In this document: one piece after another, positions 57,661 to 64,000 of the stretch
Position numbering within the stretch: the first letter of the stretch is position 1
How the letters are laid out: each line of letters begins with the position of its first letter
Source: Streptomyces sp. KL109B
Lineage (GTDB): Bacteria > Actinomycetota > Actinomycetes > Streptomycetales > Streptomycetaceae
DNA: 64,000 bases
Assembly: GCF_030766935.1 (NCBI RefSeq)
Contig: NZ_JASERL010000014.1
Location: 186,001-250,000, forward strand
Reading direction: 5' to 3'
Position numbers and translations under genes: made by a program
Notes under the pieces: generated by a model
The model's database searches: none
The model's input: the letters and a program-made list of their open reading frames with translations, nothing else
Told to the model about the DNA's origin: nothing

Positions 57661-58994
57661 GACCTCAGCTCCTTGTTGGCCTCGTCGATGAGTTCGCGCG
57701 CCGCCTGCCGGGGCGTGGCCCGGCCGTAGATCATGCGCTGGTGCACGCGCGTGAACGTGGGCTGGATCGCCAGGTCACCGGGCGGCGGGGCGGTCGGCGG
57801 CGCGTCGAGGCCGTACTTCTCCATCGCCTGCGCGTACCGGTAGATCTCCAGCTCCGGCCCCTTCAGCGTCCTGCCGACGCGCGCCGCGATCGTCCGGTTG
57901 GGCGGGGTGGACCGGGAGAACCCGAGGATGTCCCCCGCCCGCACGTCGTTGAGCAGGAAGTCCACCAACTGGGCGGCCTCCTTGGGGTGTTGGGTGTGCG
58001 CGCCGATACCGATCAGCATGCTCGGCTTGAAGTAGGCGCCCTGCCTGCCGTCGGTCGTCGGCACGGGCGCGTAGTGCACCTGATCGCCCAGCAGATCTAC
58101 GTAACCGGGGAACGGGGCGTCCCACGTGAAGTCGGACGCGGCGAGCCGGCGGCCCATCGGGGACATCTCGGTGTTCGTGGCCTGCACCGTGTCCTGCGGC
58201 GCGGCCACGGCGCCCGCCTTGCGCAGCCGGTCGTAGAACGTCCAGAACTCGGTGAGGTCGTCCTCGGTGAACGCCAGTTCCGTCTGGCTCTTGTAGAGCT
58301 CGCCGCCGCGGCTACGCAGCCAGTCCTCGAAGACGTCCTCGTTGCCACCGCCGTCGTTGGCGCCGCGCACGCGGCGGCCGTCGGGGGACCTCAGGCCCAG
58401 CGCGGTGACCTTCTTGTTGGCCTCGGCCCACTCCTGCCAGGTCCAGTCCGGGCGCGGCGTGCCGACACCCGCCCGTTTGAAGATCGCCGAGTCGTACGCG
58501 AAACCGGTGATGCCGCGCCCCATCGGCAGGGCGTACTGGCCGCCCCGGTACGTGCCCGTGCGCAGGAACGCGTGCTCCATGCCGGACGTGTCGACGGTGC
58601 CGCGCTCGATGAATTCGTCCAGGGACATCAACGCGTCACCACCGGCGTACTGGGACACCTGCCGGTAGTCGAGCTGCACCACGTCCGGGATGCCGCCGCC
58701 CGCGGCCTGCGTGGCCAACTTCTGCAAATACGCGCCGAATTCGCCGTTCGACGTGCGGACGGTGACGCCGGGGTGCTCCTTCTCGAAGAGGCGCACCGCC
58801 TTCTCGGTCCGCGCCGCACGGTCGTCGTTTCCCCACCAGGAGAACCTGAGGGTGACACCGCGCGACGTGCCGCCGCTCGCGGTGGAACAGCCGGACAGCG
58901 TACCGGCCAGCGCGGCACCGACCCCGGCGGCCGCGGCGGACAGGACGGCCCGGCGACCGGGGAGAGGGCGCGGGCCGCTTCGGGGCTCGGGCAT
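57657..58994 (-). CDS. Extracellular solute-binding lipoprotein (carbohydrate ABC)
   Basis: A 445-aa protein with a signal sequence containing RR and the lipobox LSGC, followed by a family-1 solute-binding fold (LRFSWWGNDDRAART, KLATQAAGGGIPDVVQLDYR). It captures the oligosaccharide outside the membrane. ATG 58994 follows GGAAGG. It is the first gene of the importer-GH2-lyase operon, with the LacI-type site just upstream. Confidence 0.9.
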   Translation of the reverse strand: MPEPRSGPRPLPGRRAVLSAAAAGVGAALAGTLSGCSTASGGTSRGVTLRFSWWGNDDRAARTEKAVRLFEKEHPGVTVRTSNGEFGAYLQKLATQAAGGGIPDVVQLDYRQVSQYAGGDALMSLDEFIERGTVDTSGMEHAFLRTGTYRGGQYALPMGRGITGFAYDSAIFKRAGVGTPRPDWTWQEWAEANKKVTALGLRSPDGRRVRGANDGGGNEDVFEDWLRSRGGELYKSQTELAFTEDDLTEFWTFYDRLRKAGAVAAPQDTVQATNTEMSPMGRRLAASDFTWDAPFPGYVDLLGDQVHYAPVPTTDGRQGAYFKPSMLIGIGAHTQHPKEAAQLVDFLLNDVRAGDILGFSRSTPPNRTIAARVGRTLKGPELEIYRYAQAMEKYGLDAPPTAPPPGDLAIQPTFTRVHQRMIYGRATPRQAARELIDEANKELRS

Positions 58995-59020
58995 GGGGAC
59001 CTTCCAGGAGGGAGGAGAGA

Positions 59021-59034
59021 TTCCAACGTTGTAA
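59021..59034. promoter_or_regulatory. LacI-type operator in the ABC-operon promoter
   Basis: TTCCAACGTTGTAA centres on the palindrome CAACGTTG. It lies 27 bp upstream of the binding-protein start and in the divergent region with lacI. TCCAACGTTGTA is repeated inside the lacI gene at 59224-59235. Confidence 0.72.
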
Positions 59035-59163
59035 CCAGGGGAAGTCGCAGCGGTCAACCCTCTGTCGGCCCTCTGTTGCGGATCGGATCGGACCCACCTC
59101 GGTGATGCCAACTGCCTCCACTGCGTGCATAATCAGGGGATACGACGTGAGGGGAGCAGGTCA

Positions 59164-60207
59164 GTGGCAGCAGTGACGCTCAAGGACGTCGCCGAGCGTG
59201 CGGGCGTGTCCATCAAGACGGTGTCCAACGTTGTACGCGACGCTCCGCGCGTCTCCGAAGCCACCCGGACCCGCGTCATGAGCGCCGTCCGCGAGCTCGG
59301 CTACCGGCCCAACCCCTCGGCCCGCCGCCTGCGCACCGGACGCAGCGGACTGATCGCCCTCGCCGTCCCCGACCTGGCGACGCCCTACTTCGCGGAACTC
59401 GCCCACCACGTACGCGCCGAGGCCGCCGCGCTCGGCTTCACCGTCCTCATCGAGGAGACCCTCGGTGACACCAAGGAGGAACTGCGCCTCGCGACCGGCG
59501 TCGGCGCGTCACTCCTGGACGGAGTGATCCTGTCACCGCTCCATGTCACACCGGACGAACTCGCCCCCGTCACCGACCAGTTCCCCCTCGTACTGCTCGG
59601 TGAGCGCAGCTACGAAGGCGACCGTGTCGTCGCCGACCACGTCCTCATCGACAATGTCGCCGCCGCCCGCGAGGCCACCGCACACCTCGCGGGCCTCGGC
59701 CGCACCCGGATCGCCGCGATCGGCGTCGACAAGGCGGGCTCCGCGACCAGCCGCCAACGCCTCGAAGGCTTCCAACAGGCGCTGCACGCCGCCGGGTTGA
59801 CCTACGATCCCGGACTCGCGCCCCAGGTCAAGGACTTCGACCGGCGGGGCGGCCTCCAGGCCATGCGCACCCTTACCGCACTGCCGCCCGGCCAACGCCC
59901 CGACGCCGTGTTCTGCTTCAGCGACCTGCTCGCCGTCGGCGCCCGACGAGCCCTGTACGAAGCCGACGTGAGCATCCCCGGCGACGTGGCGCTCGCCGGC
60001 GTCGACGGCTCCGAGGAAGCGCTCTACGGCACACCGTCGCTCACCTCCGTCGTCCCCGACAAGGCGGCCATCGCGTCGCTCGCGGTGAAGTGCCTCGTCA
60101 ACCGGGTCCGCGCCGAGGAGCCACCACCGTTCGAGGTGCACACGGCGCCGCACTGGCTTGAGGTACGCGAGTCCACGGGTGGCGAGAGGGAGTCGTTGAA
60201 GCCGTGA
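59164..60207 (+). CDS. LacI-family regulator of the glycan-utilisation locus
   Basis: A 347-aa protein with the LacI HTH (VTLKDVAERAGVSIKTVSNVVRD) and sugar-binding domain (DGVILSPLHVT, PDAVFCFSDLLAVGARRAL). GTG 59164 has GGGGAG 8 nt upstream; an upstream ATG at 59125 is in frame but less likely. It is divergent from the ABC operon, whose promoter holds the CAACGTTG site. Confidence 0.92.
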   Translation: MAAVTLKDVAERAGVSIKTVSNVVRDAPRVSEATRTRVMSAVRELGYRPNPSARRLRTGRSGLIALAVPDLATPYFAELAHHVRAEAAALGFTVLIEETLGDTKEELRLATGVGASLLDGVILSPLHVTPDELAPVTDQFPLVLLGERSYEGDRVVADHVLIDNVAAAREATAHLAGLGRTRIAAIGVDKAGSATSRQRLEGFQQALHAAGLTYDPGLAPQVKDFDRRGGLQAMRTLTALPPGQRPDAVFCFSDLLAVGARRALYEADVSIPGDVALAGVDGSEEALYGTPSLTSVVPDKAAIASLAVKCLVNRVRAEEPPPFEVHTAPHWLEVRESTGGERESLKP

Positions 60208-60239
60208 CGCCGTGAGTCCGTAACGCGGCGCGAACGGGG

Positions 60240-60917
60240 TCACCCGCCGCCGCAGCCCGCCAAGATCTCCTGCACCCGCGCACAGTTGGACGCGATGTGG
60301 TGCCGCGCCTCCCGCTGGGCGCGCTCCGCGTCGCCCGCGCGGATCGCCGCCATCAGTGGTTCGTGCTCGCCGAGCAGCTTGCGCGGATTCTCGTTCTCCC
60401 GCTCGTGCGCGGACAACGCCATCAGGTAGAAGCGCAGTTCACGCGTGAGGCCCGCGTAGAACGCGTCGATGCGTGCGTTGCCGAGCGCCGCCACGATCGC
60501 GCCGTGGAAGGCGAGGTCCGCCGCCACGATGTCCGCGCGACGCAGCGACGCCGTGACCGCGACCAGATGCTCGTACGCCCCTTCCACAGCGGCGAGTTGG
60601 CTCGCGCCGAGAGGTGCCGCGAGGGCCGCCGCCTCCAAGTGCTCGCGCGCCGTGTACAGCTCGTCGACACTCCGCGGCGTCGGCGAGATCACCACCGCCC
60701 CGCGGTTGGCCTGGAACCGGATGAGACCGCCGTGCTCCAAGAGCCGGACCGCCTCGCGAACCGTGTTGCGGGCTATGCCCAGTTCGGCCGCGATGGCGCT
60801 CTCGCGCAGCCGCTCGCCCGGCCGGAACGCCCCGGCGAGGATCCGCTCCGACAGGCCGTCGGCGATCTGCTGCGCGGTCGTGGTCCGCTGGGCCACCAGC
60901 CCGTCAAGTGCCGTCAT
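60240..60917 (-). CDS. GntR-family (FCD) regulator
   Basis: A 225-aa protein with winged HTH (PGERLRESAIAAELGIARNTVREAVRLLE) and FCD domain (AADLAFHGAIVAALGNARID). It is divergent from the amino-acid permease, and the shared gap has two inverted repeats that are candidate operators. It probably represses the permease-aminotransferase-NCS1 permease genes. Confidence 0.9.
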   Translation of the reverse strand: MTALDGLVAQRTTTAQQIADGLSERILAGAFRPGERLRESAIAAELGIARNTVREAVRLLEHGGLIRFQANRGAVVISPTPRSVDELYTAREHLEAAALAAPLGASQLAAVEGAYEHLVAVTASLRRADIVAADLAFHGAIVAALGNARIDAFYAGLTRELRFYLMALSAHERENENPRKLLGEHEPLMAAIRAGDAERAQREARHHIASNCARVQEILAGCGGG

Positions 60918-60932
60918 GACGTCATCGTAGCC

Positions 60933-60972
60933 ACCAGGCGCCCCCTGGTGCCGAACAGTAGAACTGTTCTAC
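60933..60972. promoter_or_regulatory. Operator-like inverted repeats between GntR and permease
   Basis: ACCAGG-CGCCC-CCTGGT lies at 60933-60949, and GTAGAACTGTTCTAC, a perfect odd-centred palindrome, at 60958-60972. The second is 46 bp from the permease start and is the more likely GntR site. Confidence 0.6.
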
Positions 60973-61018
60973 AGTTGCGCACTGTTTCGGCCGCCGACGC
61001 CCAGGAGGGCCCTCAACC

Positions 61019-62434
61019 GTGCGGACAACTCGCGAGAACGACCGGATCGACCCGGGCGACGACCGGACGGCCCAGGAGCAGCCACCCGCCGACGCGCCCC
61101 GCACCCTCAGACAGCGCCACGTACGGATGATCGCCCTCGGCGGCATCGTCGGCGCGAGCCTCTTCGTCGGCAGCGGCGCCGTCATCCACACCGTGGGACC
61201 GGCCGCCATCCTGTCGTACGCGCTCGGTGGCCTCCTGGTCGTCCTCGTCATGCGGATGCTCGGCGAGATGGCGACCGCGTCGCCGACCCTCGGCTCGTTC
61301 ATGGAGTACGCCCGCACCTCGCTCGGCGCCTGGGCGGGCTACACCATCGGCTGGCTGTACTGGTACTTCTGGGTCGGCGTCGTCGCCTTCGAGGCGGTCG
61401 CGGGCGCGAAGCTGCTGATGCTGTGGATACCCGGCGTACCGCAGTGGGTGTTCTCGCTCGTCCTCATGACACTCCTGACGGCCACCAACCTGGTGTCCAC
61501 GCGCTCCTTCGGGGAGACCGAGTTCTGGCTGGCGTCCATCAAGGTCGTCACCATCGTCGTGTTCCTCGTCGCGGGCACCCTGTTCGCCCTCGGCCTGTGG
61601 CCGGACGCGACGCTGTCGGTGGGCAACGTCGCCCTCGACGGCTTCGCCCCCCATGGTGTCTCGGCCGTCCTGCACGGCGTCGTCCTCGTGATCTTCTCCT
61701 ACGTGGGCACCGAGATCGTCACCATCGCCGCCGCCGAGTCCACCGACCCGGTCAAGTCCGTCGTCAAGGCGACGTCGTCCACGGTGTGGCGCGTCATCAT
61801 CTTCTACGTCGGGTCCGTCACGCTGTTGGTGATGATGACACCGTGGGACCGCATCCCGGTCGAGACCAGCCCGTACGCGGCCGCCTTCGGCAAGCTGGGC
61901 GTGCCCGCCGCCACGACCGTCATCAACGTCGTCGTCCTCACCTCCGTGCTGTCCGTCCTCAACTCCGGCCTCTACACGGCCTCCCGCATGCTCTTCGCCC
62001 TGCAACGCCACCGCTGGGCCCCTCGCTGGGTCGCCGACCGCAGCCGCAAGGGCACCCCCTGGAAGGCCATCCTCGCGTGCACGTCCGTCGGCTACGTGGC
62101 CGTCGCGATGAGCTACGTCGCACCCGACACCATCTTCGACTTCATCATCAACTCGGCGGGCGCCGTCGGCCTGTTCGTCTACGCCATCATCGCCGGCTCG
62201 CAGCTGCGCATGCGGCGGCAGCTGGAACGCGAGGCCCCGGACCGGCTCAAGCTGCGCATGTGGTGCTACCCGTACTTGAGTTGGGCCACCCTCGCGGGCA
62301 TCGTCGTCGTCCTGAGCTCCATGCTCCTCGTCCCCGACGCCCGCTCCCAGCTCTATCTGAGCGTGCTGAGCCTCGCCGCGATCCTCGCCACGTACCTGTT
62401 CGTACGAGCCCGGCGGCGAGCCACCACCCACTGA
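61019..62434 (+). CDS. Amino-acid permease (APC superfamily, GabP/AnsP-like)
   Basis: A 471-aa 12-helix permease with the AAT-family N-terminus (LRQRHVRMIALGGIVGASLFVGSGAVI) and the conserved GTEIVTIAAAES motif in helix 6. It has a hydrophilic N-terminal tail of about 30 residues. The class includes GABA, proline and aromatic amino-acid importers. It starts at GTG 61019 and is followed by the aminotransferase after 40 bp, so imported amino acid or amine is likely its substrate. Confidence 0.9.
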   Translation: MRTTRENDRIDPGDDRTAQEQPPADAPRTLRQRHVRMIALGGIVGASLFVGSGAVIHTVGPAAILSYALGGLLVVLVMRMLGEMATASPTLGSFMEYARTSLGAWAGYTIGWLYWYFWVGVVAFEAVAGAKLLMLWIPGVPQWVFSLVLMTLLTATNLVSTRSFGETEFWLASIKVVTIVVFLVAGTLFALGLWPDATLSVGNVALDGFAPHGVSAVLHGVVLVIFSYVGTEIVTIAAAESTDPVKSVVKATSSTVWRVIIFYVGSVTLLVMMTPWDRIPVETSPYAAAFGKLGVPAATTVINVVVLTSVLSVLNSGLYTASRMLFALQRHRWAPRWVADRSRKGTPWKAILACTSVGYVAVAMSYVAPDTIFDFIINSAGAVGLFVYAIIAGSQLRMRRQLEREAPDRLKLRMWCYPYLSWATLAGIVVVLSSMLLVPDARSQLYLSVLSLAAILATYLFVRARRRATTH

Positions 62435-62474
62435 CACACACCTCCCCCCACCTTTGACCTTTACGGAGACCCTC

Positions 62475-63749
62475 ATGGCCCAGGAGAACGCGCCCGTCCT
62501 GACCGGCCCCGCCCTGTGGAGCGCGCAGGCCCACCTCCCGTCCGTCCTCGGACGCCAACTCACCATCGAACGCGCCGAAGGCAGCTACCTGTACAGCACG
62601 GACGGCCGCCGCCTCTTCGACGGGACGGCGGGCCTCTGGCACGCCAACGTCGGCCACGCCCACCCCGAACTCGCCGGCGCCGCCGACGACCAGATGCGCC
62701 GCCTGGAGACGTACCACGTCTTCGGCCGCTACCTGAACGACCGGGCCGTCGCCCTCGGCGAACGCCTCGCCGACCTGTCACCCATCGACGACCCCAAGGT
62801 CATCCTGGGCAGCGGCGGCAGCGACGCCATCGACGTCGCCTGCAAGCTCGCCCGCAGGCACTGGCAGCGCGAGGGCCGTTCAGGCAAAACCGTGATCCTC
62901 AGCCGCGAGTTCGCGTACCACGGCCTGCACGCCTACGGCACGAGCATCGCGGGCCTCGACTTCAACCGCACCGGCTACGGCACCGAATCCCTCGTCCCCG
63001 AGACCGCCCGCGTGTCCACGGACGACATCGAAGCCGTCGAACGCACGGTGCGGGAGATCGGCCCGGAACACATCGCCGCCCTCGTCGCCGAACCCGTACA
63101 GGGCACCGGCGGTGTCATCGTGCCCGCGCCCGGATACCTGGAGGGCCTGCAGCGCATCTGCCGCGAGCACGACATCCTGCTCATCATCGACGAGGTGATC
63201 ACCGGATTCGGCCGTACGGGCCACATGTTCGCCACCGAACGCTATGGCCTCGCACCCGACCTCGTCACCTTCGCCAAGGGCGTCACCTCCGGCTACGCAC
63301 CGCTCGGCGGCGTCCTCGTCGCCCCGCACATCTGGCAGCCGTTCTACCGGGACGCCGACGACACCCCCGTCTTCCGGCACGGTGTCACCTACTCCGGGCA
63401 CGCCACCGCCTGCGCCGTCGCGCTGCGCAACCTCGACATCATCGACGAGGAGAAGCTGGTGCCCCGGGTCGCGGACCTGGAGCAGGTACTCGCCGACGAG
63501 CTGCGCGTCCTCGGTACGCGGGAGTCCGTCGTCGAGACACGTGTGGCGGGCCTCCTCGGTGGTGTCGCCCTCGTCGACGACATCAGCGCCGAAGCGGTCA
63601 CCGACGACCTCGTCGAGCACGGCTTCGTCACGCGACCGCTGCGCGGCAACACCGTGCAGATCAGCCCGCCGTTCATCACCACCGACGACGAACTGCGGCA
63701 GCTCGTCGCCGCGATCGGCACCGTCCTGAGCACACACGAAAGCCGGTGA
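62475..63749 (+). CDS. Class III (omega) aminotransferase
   Basis: A 424-aa PLP enzyme: LGSGGSDAIDVACKLARRHW, YHGLHAYGTS, Asp239 in LLIIDEVITGFGRTG and PLP lysine Lys268 in TFAKGVTSGYAPLGG. It resembles beta-alanine/taurine:pyruvate or diamine aminotransferases and differs from the GABA-T at 29210. ATG 62475 follows ACGGAG. It is 40 bp after the permease and 4 bp before the NCS1 permease, in one operon. Confidence 0.9.
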   Translation: MAQENAPVLTGPALWSAQAHLPSVLGRQLTIERAEGSYLYSTDGRRLFDGTAGLWHANVGHAHPELAGAADDQMRRLETYHVFGRYLNDRAVALGERLADLSPIDDPKVILGSGGSDAIDVACKLARRHWQREGRSGKTVILSREFAYHGLHAYGTSIAGLDFNRTGYGTESLVPETARVSTDDIEAVERTVREIGPEHIAALVAEPVQGTGGVIVPAPGYLEGLQRICREHDILLIIDEVITGFGRTGHMFATERYGLAPDLVTFAKGVTSGYAPLGGVLVAPHIWQPFYRDADDTPVFRHGVTYSGHATACAVALRNLDIIDEEKLVPRVADLEQVLADELRVLGTRESVVETRVAGLLGGVALVDDISAEAVTDDLVEHGFVTRPLRGNTVQISPPFITTDDELRQLVAAIGTVLSTHESR

Positions 63750-63753
63750 CGCG

Positions 63754-64000
63754 ATGCCGACAGCGGACGAGAAGACGAAGACGACGGACGAGAAGGCGAC
63801 GACGGACGAGAAGGCGACGGCGGGCGAGCGGCCGGGCGGGCTCGTCGAGTCACGCTCCATCGACGTCGTACCGGACGAGGAACGGCACGGTACCGCCTTC
63901 AGCCAGTTCACCCTGTGGGTCGGCGCGAACCTCCAGATCACCGCCGTGGTCACCGGCGCCCTCGCGGTGGTGCTCGGCGCCACGGCCTTTTGGGCGGTCA
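63754..64000 (+). CDS. NCS1-family purine-cytosine/allantoin-type permease, 3'-truncated
   Basis: The first 82 residues are present. A charged tail with DEKATT repeats is followed by VVPDEERHGTAFSQFTLWV and GANLQITAVVTGALAVVLGA, the conserved start of NCS1 (CodB-like) permeases. The gene continues past the window edge. It is the third gene of the GntR-controlled operon and suggests uptake of a nitrogen-rich compound. Confidence 0.82.
   Translation, partial: MPTADEKTKTTDEKATTDEKATAGERPGGLVESRSIDVVPDEERHGTAFSQFTLWVGANLQITAVVTGALAVVLGATAFWAV
63784..63819. repeat. Two tandem 18-bp repeats in the NCS1 permease N-terminus
   Basis: ACGGACGAGAAGGCGACG occurs at 63784 and 63802, with a diverged copy before them. 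In frame they give the acidic/lysine DEKAT repeats of the cytoplasmic tail. Confidence 0.85.

Overview
The window is chromosomal DNA from a high-GC actinomycete, most likely Streptomyces or a close relative. The evidence is very high GC with strong third-position bias (long antisense open frames over almost every gene), frequent GTG starts, ATGA/GTGA stop-start overlaps, and a density of GntR/LacI/TetR/MarR regulators paired with transporters that is typical of Streptomyces. I see no rRNA, tRNA, CRISPR, IS element or prophage. It reads as an accessory, catabolism- and stress-oriented region.

Layout. 1-4531: 5'-truncated STAND-type NTPase with a helical-repeat C-terminus, B3/4-domain protein, and an EamA exporter divergent from an XRE-cupin regulator. 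4544-8023: a VanJ-like membrane phosphatase and a VanY-like D,D-carboxypeptidase divergent from a VanR/VanS-like two-component pair, which looks like a cell-wall-antibiotic response locus without vanHAX. 8071-13138: MFS exporter + TetR, aquaporin, GntR + MFS. 13157-19515: Lrp/AsnC regulator, CGNR regulator divergent from an epoxide hydrolase with two operator-like sites 42 bp apart, an MFS fused to carboxypeptidase-regulatory-like domains, and a methyltransferase.

19575-38768 is the most distinctive part. A GntR/FCD regulator, two Asp/Glu-racemase-superfamily enzymes, a D-2-hydroxyacid dehydrogenase, an amidase, an aldehyde dehydrogenase, a DUF3830 protein, a GABA-type aminotransferase, a 982-aa FAD/Fe-S oxidase and an MHS-type MFS lie in several transcription units. 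The promoter regions of these units share the motif TTGTTGACA, usually preceded by TGTAGRT. I infer one regulon for an amide/dicarboxylate or omega-amino-acid compound whose identity the sequence does not reveal. Next to it a LacI regulator controls a second MFS and an N-terminal-nucleophile (C45) hydrolase through a perfect TAAAACGTTTTA operator.

38850-50149: RibD/DHFR-like protein, solo UbiD decarboxylase with divergent MarR, LCP ligase, Imm5-like protein, an unusual P450-like/PEP-mutase fusion, a dienelactone-hydrolase-like protein lacking its nucleophile, thioesterase/TetR divergent from acyl-CoA dehydrogenase/MFS. 50194-60207: a carbohydrate-utilisation locus (Tat-exported discoidin-domain enzyme, GH2, DUF624, ABC permeases, binding lipoprotein, LacI). 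60240-64000: GntR, amino-acid permease, class III aminotransferase and the start of an NCS1 permease.

Across the window, short tandem repeats with 9-18 bp units recur near gene ends or starts, some in frame inside coding sequence. They are listed individually.
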